48,482 nucleotides of DNA from Cruorifilaria tuberocauda (lineage: Eukaryota > Nematoda > Chromadorea > Rhabditida > Onchocercidae). The translations under genes were made by a program, and so were the position numbers. How positions within the stretch are numbered: position 1 is the stretch's first letter; each line of letters starts with the position of its first letter. This document shows, piece after piece, positions 34,490 through 45,500 of the stretch. The notes under the pieces are model-generated. The model ran no database searches, had not been told where the DNA came from, and saw nothing but the letters and a program-made list of their open reading frames with translations. Where the stretch lies: positions 1 to 48,482 of the forward strand of contig JABVXU010000412.1 of NCBI GenBank assembly GCA_013365365.1. Reading direction: 5' to 3'.

Positions 34490-34720
34490 TAGCGCCTCTC
34501 TCTCCTCTCCTCGCTCCCCCGTCCACTTTCACCTCGACCTTTCCACGCCCATTATCTGCCGCGAATTCTATTTTTTCGCGCCATTATGGTTTTCGAAAAT
34601 TCTTAAAATAACAGCGCTCTAGCGGAGTTCAAGCTTGCTGCGGTCGGATGAAGTTGTAGGGATGTCGTGGCTTTGCGTACTCGAAAATCATCTCAGATGT
34701 CCTTCTAACTTACCTTTTGG
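34490..34720 (-). promoter_or_regulatory. pch-2 promoter region with E2F-like site
   Basis: A CpG-containing, GC-richer island against the AT-rich background, 150-430 bp upstream of the pch-2 start. It contains TTTTTTCGCGCC (34571-34582), a perfect match to the E2F/DP consensus TTTSSCGC, and a pyrimidine-rich block (34495-34550). E2F control would fit a checkpoint and meiotic gene. Site function is inferred. Confidence 0.55.
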
Positions 34721-36570
34721 CGCTAGACACGACTTTTACTATAATTATGATTGCACTGGAATGGTAACCACAAGTTCAGTTTACATGGCATCAAATCCTT
34801 ATTGATTATCATGATTATGATAATGATCGTGATCATTCATGACTATAGTTGGTTATGACAATGTTTATGTTTGTGATTCTATTATTATAACAATACATAT
34901 ATGCAGTCACGAATTCATTCATAGTTTGAACTCAATAATAACTGAATATGTAATTTGAATCGGTATTCAACACTCAGACTAAATTGCTTAATTCGATGTC
35001 ACTCGAATTATTATTTTCATAAAACGCGGTAAATATTAAGAATAAATTGGAATTGATTTCAACTGATTTATGCAATCGTTAGCAATGGTTTAAAGTAAAT
35101 ACTTCAGTAGTAAAAAATTTATGGCTGAAATATCATGGATAATGGCACAATCGCTTTTCCGGATGTGAAATTACTTAATGAAAAATTTCGTCGATTTAGT
35201 AAGCTCTTCATATGCTCAACTGTACAAACGTTATTAATGCGCTTTAGCAAAATATGTCACGAGTTTTATCTTTATTGATCCTTGATAACTTGCTAGTCTA
35301 ACGATAGATCAATTTTAATTATATTAAATGATTTTTTATCTATCAATTCACAGTTTCTGTTGCACGTAATGCTGCTCCATTCAGTTAAGAACTGCGTATA
35401 AAGCTGTATGAATGTTGTGATGTAGGAGTGACTTTTGTTAAACAAAGCATCGGCAGTGTGACGAAATTGGGATTCAGAAAAAATTTGAAGATAAAGATCA
35501 TGAAGGATATTTTGCTCATTTATCTGAAATTCATACTCCAGGTTTTTTTCTGCTCTTATAACTTCAGAAAGTTTCGTTATTTTTCTTGAAAGTTAAATCT
35601 TTTATCCATCACTTAGCCAATTTTCCAGGTCTTTCTTGGTAGCTTAGAGCCAGAATTTTAGTATATTAAACACTTTGCTCAGCAATAAACAATAATATGT
35701 AGGATTATGCGGAATATGGCGTAGCAAAAATTATACTTGGGTACATGTGTGTTTACGTTTTTTCTGAATGTGATGATTAAATATGTTTATCACCCAATGA
35801 TTTATGTAGTGTAGTTTTTTTATCGGAAGTATCAACTATGAATTAATTCAAAATAGCAGAAGACATGTCAATATAATTAACTGATTTTGATGAGATTTCA
35901 TATTGTTATGAATAATATTCTGATTATAACATTTGTCGCTATAGAAATTATAAGTAATTGTATTGACTAGGACCGAGATCATTCATTTCTTTGTATATGC
36001 TCTCCTTTCTATAAATAGATACAATTTTATCAGTTTATTGATATTCATCATGCTTATATTCAGCAAAAGGGTTGTCAAGGATACGAACCGTCAGGCGGCT
36101 TTATTGGTTTTTCTCTTCTAATAGATGTACACAACTGGAGTAAACTTCAAATTTTATTCAGAAATGTGATATTTGAAAATTGAGTATTTTCAACAAATTT
36201 AAAGTATTTAGACAATGGATAATATTTAAGAATAATTTATCGACTGATTTTTATATGTCTAAATGCATTGCAAATTTATCTCATAAAATCATTAAAATGA
36301 TGCTTTATATAGGAAATAGTTATATAGCAAATAGCTTTTTTGCCTTCTTAGTTTGCATTTTTAAATTGTAATTTTGCAGATTTCAGAATGTTTCTGTAAA
36401 AAAAAGTATTTCTGATCTTTTTCTTTAACGTCTTTAATTAGATGAAACATTTTTTGATTATTTGGATTAATGAAAACAGTTATTGGTTAATGTTCTTACT
36501 TTTTTTGAACACTTAGTTCATAAATAAGACACATGCATTATATATACGTATTCTAATTAACGCATTACAA
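34721..36570. other. Intergenic between divergent pch-2 and TMEM138
   Basis: AT-rich DNA with ATGATTATGATAATGATCGTGATCAT-like simple sequence near 34810 and no supported gene. The TMEM138 promoter should lie toward the right end. Confidence 0.5.
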
Positions 36571-36594
36571 TTTCAGTTGAACGATAGCGTGATA

Positions 36595-38428
36595 ATGGCA
36601 AATAAATACGGTGTTTTATTGTTGATACAAATTGGTATGATCGTATTGGACCTTATATTTAATATTCTCGATACTTTAATTACCACTGATAGCACCGTTC
36701 AATTGATGCTTCATTTGTAAGATTATCAATAATTATTTTCATGGTTGTCAATTTAATGAAATTCCCTTAAGCAATGAGCAATTATGTAGTTTATAATTTA
36801 ATCACTCTAAAAATTAAAAACAAACAATGTCAAAAGTTGCAAAATGAATAAATTTCGAAAAATAAGAGAAAGAGAAAGAGAGGATGGTCAGAATAAAAAG
36901 TGAATCTTGCAGGTCTAAATATTTTGAACAATGATATTCTGGATATTTACAAATTGAGTTATACAAGTTCTTTTATAAAAGTTAAAATATTTGATAATCT
37001 TGTGTTCATATATCACTATGAATATCAGAAAAAACTCCACATTCAATGCATTTTATTAAAATACGAAATAAGAGTTTACTAATAGTATTGCAGTAATTTG
37101 TAAGCAAATAACGTCACAGTAAATCATCAATTGATCCATTTTTCACATTATTTTAATGTTTTCTAAATATAGCGTTGCAGGTTGCAAGATGCGTTGATTG
37201 TACTCAGTATTATCATTATTCTCATAGCTTTCTCCTCAACATTTGTCTTTCAAGCAGGCCTTATTGTTTTACTGCTCAATAAATTCGCGTCAACAATTAT
37301 TTTATCCTTAATATATCTTGCATTATCCGTTCTTCTCCATTTCTATGATATGGTAAATTTGGTGACTTTTTTTCATTTAATACATTTAGTTGAAAATAGG
37401 TGAAATCGTGTCATAACTATCTCGGTAAAATAATATGTGCAGTAGTAGTTTTACTAATAATTATGAAGAAAAACGAGAAGATTTCCTTAGCTCGAATGTA
37501 AAACCAATTAATTCAAGTTGTTTTTGAAACTGAAATCCGAGAAAAGATATTTATTCTTTTTTGTGCGTAATGATCTTTCATTTGGAAAAAAAATTATAAT
37601 TTAAGGTTGACTCAAGGGACAAAGATGTAAATCAAATGTAAAGTAAATAATAGATAAGAATTATTTAAATGAAAAAGAATCGCTTACATCATCCGTTTTT
37701 TCTTGTTGAAGAGTAAATTCTTATGTCAATTGATTAGTATATTCTGTTGCTTTTAGCTTGATATAATGATATCCTAAAAACGAGAGTCTTTTCAAAGACA
37801 ATTCCGCTCTTGTTTTTTTTTTTAATTTAAAAATTACAATTGTAACATATATCTTACAGCGTCAGCGTTGGTTTGTAGCAGACAGTAATAAGTGGTCAAC
37901 AATTTTTTTTATACTCTATATTTTACAGCGAATTGGCAAGTTCATATGCTACTCTTCTTTTGTTTATTTTACTAACTTATATATTTGCATTGCAGCAATA
38001 CAAACTAAAATCCGCTCAAATTAAAAGGCGTAATTTTTTTTTTATTATTTATCAATAATAGGTGTGGGACATACATCTATTAATCCAATAATAACTATAA
38101 GGAAGAAAAAAGACAATGTAGTATTATCCTTCGAAAATATAATTTTAATCATGATAGGAAAAAAAGATGTAAATTGAACACTATATACAAGAATATATGT
38201 AAATGGTGAAAAATAAATTAAGAAGCCGAAAGTTCAGCAATTTTAATGAGATGTTTTTTCATCCACATTTTACTTAGAAAATTGAACATTAATGTAAAAG
38301 AAATACATTTCATTTTAGCAGCAATACTATATTATTTTGCACATAAAAGAACTATATTATTGCTATCAAATCCGAAATATCATCACGATTCAGAATGGAT
38401 TCGTGAACAAATGCGTCGGAAAAATTAA
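36595..38428 (+). CDS. TMEM138, ciliary transition-zone-associated tetraspan protein
   Basis: Four exons, 36595-36716, 37181-37352, 37860-37935 and 38319-38428, give 159 residues (human TMEM138 is 162). Four hydrophobic helices are present. Signature segments are FSSTFVFQAGLIVLLLNKF, LYILQRIAAILYYFAHKRT and the C-terminal DPHFYQDS-like tail NPKYHHDSEWIREQMRRK. In animals TMEM138 acts in vesicular delivery to, and gating of, the primary cilium; in a nematode the sensory neurons are the only ciliated cells. TTTCAG at 36571-36576 is a good trans-splice acceptor 18 bases before the ATG. Intron 3 uses a GC donor (ATTG|GCAAGT), the standard GC-AG consensus. The protein aligns end to end with the human one. 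Confidence 0.93.
37936..38318 (+). other. TMEM138 intron 3 with GC donor
   Basis: GCAAGT at 37936-37941 with acceptor CATTTTAG at 38318 joins phase 1 to give QRIAAILYYF, matching the family. No GT in the vicinity gives a compatible phase. Confidence 0.85.
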
Positions 38429-38718
38429 CAACGTCGAATTCTGTGAAAGTAAGTAAACAAATTCACATTATTTAAACGAGATAGACTTTGAATAGAAAAA
38501 TATTACATATCCTATATTTCAAATCATTCAAAAAAATGGCTTTAAGACAATTTGAAATTATGGTTCACAAATATTATTAGATAATATATGATGTCATATT
38601 ATTGTAATCAATATGAATCTCAAGTTGGAAAGTTCGAAAATTCTCAGAAATCTAGAGTCTTATTATTCAATAAACTAGTTATAGAATTTTCTTGCTAATT
38701 AACTAATTTTTCGTGTTA
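38429..38718. other. Convergent 3' region
   Basis: 290 bp between the TMEM138 and bHLH stop codons; it should contain both 3' UTRs. Confidence 0.5.
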
Positions 38719-39205
38719 TCATAGAAAACTATTTCTCATCCCAAGTAAATATTCCAGGATTCGGAGATAACGAATTGCTCCGCGTAATATCTCTTGTTTG
38801 CTCATTTTTTTATTGACTGGATAGCTCGGAATTATTTGCCGAAGCTGAAATAAATTAATAAATTAGCCAAACGGTAAACCTTGAAGTCAGTGACTTATTT
38901 AATCTTTAAAGAAAGCAAAGTAATAAATAAAAGAGCAAAGTAATGAATAAAAAATGATTGATTGACTGATTGGATAAAAAATTGATGCTTTTGAGGGTAA
39001 AAACGGAAAATAATGGTGACAATTTTGGAAGATTTTATGTCCTTCAGATGATGAAATATAAATTACATTGCTTTAGTATATTTCAGAGCACTAGCATCGA
39101 AAAGAAATTTTATAAAAACTGCCAGAATAGAATTAAAAACATTACTTGCGAAAATGCGTTATTTATTTGAAGTTGGCGATCTCTTTCCGTCCTATTTTGA
39201 CACAT
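38719..39205 (-). CDS. Very small bHLH transcription-factor-like protein (TAL/NHLH-like)
   Basis: Two exons, 39205-39146 and 38844-38719, join in phase 0 (GTAATG donor, TTTCAG acceptor) to 61 residues that are nearly only a basic helix-loop-helix domain. Helix 1 is IN.AF..LR (QLQINNAFSQ then LRQIIPSYP), the loop is VNKKMSKQE, and helix 2 is ILRGAIRYLRILEYLLG. The loop and helix 2 are closest to TAL1/LYL1 and related class II factors. The basic region keeps the N..ER.R core (NRTERDRQ), including the Glu that contacts E-box DNA, but lacks the usual arginine pair in front. An in-frame TGA lies just upstream of the ATG, so any added N-terminus would need a further exon joined at the phase-2 acceptor AAAATAG. 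Likely nuclear, dimerising with a class I bHLH. Confidence 0.8.
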
Positions 39206-39586
39206 TACGTTGACAATTCGTCAAGCAAATATTGAAACTATATATGTGTGTATCTAAGTGAAAAAATTAAATTTGGCTTATGATCTGAAAATATTGATCT
39301 TGAATTAAATGTAGTTCGTAAACAGTAACCAATCACTATAGCAAGCCTTCAAATTAAAAAAGCAAGTTTTGTGCTCTAAATCTCAGACTGTAAATATTAA
39401 TGAAAAGTAATTTATAATCAAATTAGATGAGCAAGATTTTAAGCAACGGGAAATGTATTAAGCAGCGAACATTATAGATTCGAATGGCTAACCGCTTGAC
39501 GCCTCATTAAGATTAAGTGATGCATGAAAACAAATGACTATCAACTCCCATGCCTAGTTAGGTTAGAATTTAAGAAATTGCGCCAT

Positions 39587-39694
39587 TTACGATTGTTCTT
39601 GTCCTCCTATCTTAACTTTCAACTGCTGGAAATATTGATGATACTTAGGTGATGCCGCAAGTTGCTGGGTTTGTCTGGTTTCTTGGTAATCCAT
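39587..39694 (-). CDS. Candidate upstream exon or small Gln-rich open frame
   Basis: A 35-residue frame with unusual coding-like composition (MDYQETRQTQQLAASPKYHQ). It contains a phase-2 donor-like GTATCA after CCTAA, which would join in frame to the alternative phase-2 acceptor in the bHLH first exon, and a phase-0 GTTAAG later. It may be the 5' exon of the bHLH gene, but the join would still leave the basic region short of arginines. Confidence 0.3.
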   Translation of the reverse strand: MDYQETRQTQQLAASPKYHQYFQQLKVKIGGQEQS

Positions 39695-40098
39695 GCTAAT
39701 AAGATGAAGAATAATCACAGGTTTTGATGGTTCACTGCTTGCAATACTTTTGGGTTGTATAGGAAAGTCATGACGGCTAGCAATGCATCATATTTCAGAA
39801 CGATCCAAATCATTCTGCGGACTAAAACTATCGAGCACGATCCTAGTCATCTAATTATATCTTTGAACGTTAGATTAGGAGAAGTATATTCCTCTATTTA
39901 TCCTATTTCATAACATGATTCAAACACACTTCAGAATTTTCAGATTTTAGAATGTTTTAATCCGTAATACATTAACAAAGGGAAAAGCAGTGCACAAAGT
40001 GAACAATGGAAAAAAAATTAAGAATAAGCAATTTTTGTAAATTCCATAAGAAACAATGAAAAAATTCAAGTGCATAAAATTTAAAAACCGAAAACATG

Positions 40099-42551
40099 CT
40101 ATACAACAAGTCTATAAGTAATGTATCTTCCTGCAGTTTCGGACGGTCGAATAATTTTGACTACTTGTCCTCGTCGTAAACCGAAATACCTAGCTATCGG
40201 ATCGCTCTGCTGAATTCGAGGTAACTGCGTGTCTTTAAGTTTACTGAAAAAGTGGAGTTAATAATAAACACTCAGAAAACGATGTATAAACTGAACAGAA
40301 TGTTTGTTATGCAAAATTCCAAAGAAAGTGCTCCGCAACATTGATACCTTTGATATTGTGCAATCAACCCATCAAGTTTCAACATTTCATTGTCAACAAA
40401 AATATTAAGTATCGTTTCAGTTATACTAAGTCATCACTCTACTTTCTTACTGATACTAATCTCAAATCCACAAATTTATGCTATTATATAACGTAAAAGG
40501 TGTTAACAAAAATGACTGAAATATTAAGTCAAGTAGGTAAATCATATAATGGACTAAATGATATGATCAACTTACTATCGACCCAACAGTTCGTTCTTTT
40601 CTTCATTTGTCATGACAACATGCTCCGGTACCAATTCATGTTCCGTTATATTGACCATAAGTTCAGCTTCCAGAAACTGTTCTAACGTATATTTTGGTGC
40701 CATATCTGCTATTGCCTGAACTAAATTCAGGTAGACTAATGATAAAGGAGTTCAGGTTATGAAGAAAGCAGTGCATATGATACGGGAAACAATGAAATAT
40801 TTTCCTGCATGATGTGAAAAAGATAGGACGATAAACATCTATCTTAAAATGGGGTTGAATTCGGTCCGTCACCGACAGAAATAAGTTCTAAATGCTTATG
40901 GAAGGAGGAGAAAATATTGAATAGAGAACTATCTACAACAATTTTTAACGAATCTAATGAAAAGTAACTAACCGATTGATTTAGGAGGAACGAATGAATA
41001 GAAAATAATATAAATTAGTGACATGGTGATGTTAAAAACGCTGGGAAAGGGATTAAATATCGAAATCCTAATCAAAAAGTAAATTAAACCGAACGCTATA
41101 AAGTAACTGATATGGAAACGAGAAAAGAAGAAAAGAGAAAAGAAATAAGAAACCAGACAGCAATATTTCAAATTTAAAGTGGAAAATAAAATTCATCAAA
41201 ACTGAAGGTTGAATTTTAAACTATCAAACGAAGCTGACCTGTTTAGCTGATGGAGTCATACCAGTTTGTACGACAATAATTGCCCGTGTTATCGCCTGCT
41301 CTTGCATTTGCTGACAGATAGCCTAAAATGAATAAGAATTTAATATATAAATTTAACAGTGGAAAGTATATGAAGAATATAGTGAAGGAGGGGATAAGAT
41401 AGTATTAGAGAGCGTATATCAGCAGCTACAAGGATAATCCTAAGTAGGATTTTAAAAGTCTTTTCTACAGAAAGAAGTAAAAAATTACTAATCTTAATTG
41501 TTTTGATCCCGATTTTAGAATCTTCCGGGAAAAATACGAACATCTGGTCCGTCGGATCATCATTATGTGCTACCAAAACAGTTAATTCATTACGTGATGG
41601 ATGTCGTTCACTTGGCTTATCACCAAAAGTCTCCTTGAAATTTTCTAATGTTTGATCTAATTCTTCTTGAGTTACCAGATAACCACGATCATGACACATC
41701 TGTAAAATAAAACTGCATCAAAAATCCAATCATCGTTTGATTCAAATCTACTAATTTTTATAAAAACTGTGGAGCACGAATAAATAGCAATTTCGTTGTA
41801 GTGCATGAAAATATCAGAGATCCTCGCATATAAAATGCGGAATGTTTAAAAGATATGTTTGAACATTGTCTAACATAAAAAATCCATCGCAATAATCTCA
41901 TTTTAATCATTGCTTTTAAATGTTTAACCATGATTAATCGTGTTACGTTAGTAATTACTCATAAAATAGAATCTGATAAAGTCACTAATTTTTATTTCTG
42001 ATTATTTATACATATTTTTCATTATTCTATCATCGACACATATATCTGCATTATCATTATGACTGGAAGGTTATCGTTTCTCTCCATCATCATCATTAGC
42101 TTATTATCACTGTTTAATAACAACTATCAGCTATCATCAACCAACACATGGAACTGCCACAATTATCACCACCTTATTATAGTACAGTCATCAGGATCTT
42201 CATAACATCATTGCAAAACTAAAATAACCGTTCCAGTAGTACAAATTGTATCATCATAATTTCAAATTCTTCTGAAAACCGTTAGAAGAGCTTATCTTTC
42301 TTTCCAATTACCTCTCTTCAAATTCAGGTAATCAACATTGCATAAAATATTTTTATTGATTGCATATATCAAATCGTTTTATGGATTTGTTTTACAGATT
42401 ACTACCAATATACATTTATCACCATCATGTTTCAACGAATAGTAGTAAATCACTGTCCTAATCACTCTATATAATGAATGGAAACCATTACCTGCATAAT
42501 CGTCTTCCGAACTCGCCACAGTCTGTACGTTTCCAGTTCGTCATCCGCCAT
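40099..42551 (-). CDS. rpb-5: RNA polymerase I/II/III shared subunit RPB5
   Basis: Five exons, 42551-42492, 41699-41493, 41322-41239, 40715-40576 and 40243-40099, give 211 residues (human POLR2E 210). The N-terminal jaw half starts [20 protein letters not shown] and includes [18 protein letters not shown] and [18 protein letters not shown]. The universally conserved C-terminal half shows [34 protein letters not shown] and [19 protein letters not shown]5 sits in the lower jaw of all three nuclear polymerases and is essential. A TTCAG at 42570-42566, 14 bases before the ATG, could be a trans-splice acceptor. Introns 1, 3 and 4 are GT-AG. Intron 2 starts AAG|ATTAGT; only this join keeps the frame and the conserved alignment. 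Confidence 0.96.
41323..41492 (-). other. rpb-5 intron 2 with apparent AT-AG ends
   Basis: Exon 2 must end in phase 0 at ATTAAG (41493) to meet TTTTAG|GCT at 41322. The bases that follow are ATTAGT, one change from the donor GTTAGT. The GTAATT four bases later would shift the frame, and no alternative acceptor corrects it. It does not resemble a U12-type donor (ATATCC). Confidence 0.75.
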
Positions 42552-42571
42552 CGCTTTAATCAATGCTGAAG

Positions 42572-45500
42572 TCAGCTTTGTTATTGGAGAAATAATATTC
42601 TTTCGAAACTTCCCCTTCTCCCATAATATTTATACAATTGATTAATCAACCGATCGATGAGTGATAAGACTAACATCTCTATGAATTATGAATCATGTTC
42701 ATGAGCACGACCTATCCACTCACTACAAATATCCAATTGACAATTTTCAATTAATTTATAGACCATAGTTTCGATGTGCTACGACGGTTGCTTATCAATG
42801 GTTGGTTCAGATAAGATTTGAAGGTTGACTGGTTACAATCGGGGGGAGGAGTGCTTCTCCGATAAAAAAAGGAGAGGTGGGATATTTCCGGGAATTATAG
42901 GAAGAGTGCAGCGTCAGAAGGCAGAAGATAAAGATGTTATGTGTAACATATGCAAGGTAAGAAATAGAAAGAAGATATAGAGAGTTTTGGAGGATCTATT
43001 TAAGCAGCTGAAGTTAAGATAACAAGGAATGAGGGAAAGTCGAGGGAAGATCAATAGAAAAAGCTGTTTATGGTTATGAGAGAATAAGAGGACGAAAAAT
43101 TAATTTTTTATTGATGAATATGATTTACATGTTCCATAGAAGTCTTTGCTATTGATCATTTGAAGTGGTTAAATTGTAAAGCTTAAATTAAAGATGGTAA
43201 AGAAGTTTTTTATTTTTCTGAAGAATATGCCAAACATTCGAATCAAGTGACCGAATGATATACCAGTTAATTACCTTGAGATTCTAATAGCGAATTCCGA
43301 TAACAGTCTTAAATAATGGAATGATTTTATTTATAAATTTAAATTCGATTAATTACAGATAATTCGTTCATAAAAGCTTCATATGGCTAAAATTGAAAAG
43401 AGAAGGATGGAAAGAAAAAAAATAAAGCTATGAAATGGGCACGAAATTATGTTTGCTCCATGCATTCCCTTTCCTTACGATTGATGCCTCAATCTTTGTA
43501 GTAAAATTTATAGAAATAAAGCTAAAACTTTTTAGTAATCCCTCAAGTTCATTTCTGTCAGCTTAAGGAAAAATTTATTCTTTTTGGAGAAAAGCGAAAG
43601 GAGTATTGATGAGAAGGGGACGATAAAATTAAATTTGGATGCAAAAAAAACTTCTGCTTTCTTTCAACAGAAACAGAAACATCTATTTATTCACTTCCTA
43701 TTTCAAATTCTATTTGGAGCAGTTTATTCCCATTCATCTGCTTATTTGTAAGCTGTAAATAAAAGGAATGATATGAGTTACTGCTGCAGTGACGTCCTCG
43801 ATATCAGATCGATTAATGAAAGCAAATCACTGATCAATCAGTACTTTAGCTTCCTTTTAGATTGAAAGCATTGATAATTGTAATGATTATAATCAATTTG
43901 TTTAACATTTTTTCCCATGATTTTAACTGACTTCGCTTGTTGTTAACATTTTCCATCTTGTTTCTTTGTACCCAAAGCTAATTAACTATTAGCTAAAGAA
44001 TACAAATTTGAATTTATGTGTGAATAATTGTATAAATATTTTACGTCATGATTGATTAAAGATGAACAATTATCGTAGCAATGATTTTATCAATTCGTGA
44101 TTAAACATTGAGTTTATCAGTGATTTATATGATTGCAATTGGTTCCTTCAAAATATAGACATTTTTCTTTTTTATCAAGTATTACCCTACTAAGACATTT
44201 TGTCTCTGAATTAAATGTCATTAATGATTTCTTTAAATTTTAGCAAAAATCAAGTCGTAGAAGTGTTTTATAGAGGATGTAGAGGTGATTTGATGCCATT
44301 GATTAAGACAACCCTTTTCCTCGTAGTTTATTACTAATTGCTTTTGCATAGTTCAATTCACTGATTAGTGCTTGTTGATCCTCAAACTCTCTCCAGATCC
44401 TCATATATCCCCTTCACTTTTCTCTTTAATTTTCCTGTATCGAACTCATTTCAATGATTCTCAAGTGCAAAATTTCTTGTTCAACTAATCGCTCAATGCT
44501 TTATAACAGGTTGTTTCAGGAATGAAACTGAAGTTTTTAAAAGCCATTACATCTAATTTCCTTTCAAGTTCCATCTTTGTGTAAAAAATTTTCTTCGTAG
44601 TTAATCAGAAAATATATGATTAGTCAGAATTTGGTAATTTCATTAATTAGGGAATACAGTTACGACTAATATTTTTGATCAAATTGTCGCAAAATATTAA
44701 TTAATGTAATGATATAATGATATCTCATAATATAATGAAATAATATAATGATATCTTAACTGATCAAACAATATTCCAAGTAATCAGCCAATTTTTTGAC
44801 TAGATAAGTAACAATCCTCACACAAAAATTAGTTCAACAGGCAATTATTAATTTTAAATATTTCAATCAATCAGCATTTCTATTTTCATCCATATAATAC
44901 TTTGAACGAAATCAAGCAGTGTATAGGATTCATAATGTAATATTCTTGATTGATTAGCTAATATTCTGAAAAAAACAAAATGGCAATAATTTAACTTACT
45001 ATACAAATTATTCAGACTTTTTTCTTCATTTTTAAGAGAAAAGTTGAGGGAAAGTGATAGCTTGAGAAATGAAAAAGTGTCAGTTGAAGATGAGGAATGG
45101 ACAGTATAATTAACCCTTAGGGATAAAACATTCACTTATCCATAACTCTCGAGTTCTTTGGTTGTCCGAGTAACCAACTCTTCTCCATGTTGCCTTGGTA
45201 ACTCAATAGAAAGCGCAAAAGGCTTTTACTGACTTCAATTTCATTATTGATAAAATGGTTTAACAAATTTTCACGTATTTAATTTCATTCTCCCCCAAGC
45301 TATCTAGTTTACTAGTAATTGATACGATGCAATTTCTAACATTCCAAAACTGATCATGAAATGTCCTAATAATTTAAATCTATTAAAATTGTTCCAAATG
45401 AAAAAAAATTCACTATGATTTCGAATTTTAATTGGCTGAAGTCAGCTTGAATTATCCTTTGTTATAAATTTGAAATGCATTAAATGAACAGATATAGATT

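Noticed and set aside
36065..36110. B-box-like GGTTCGTATCC on the minus strand
   Set aside because: T-stem bases do not pair and there is no A box or anticodon arm at the right spacing.
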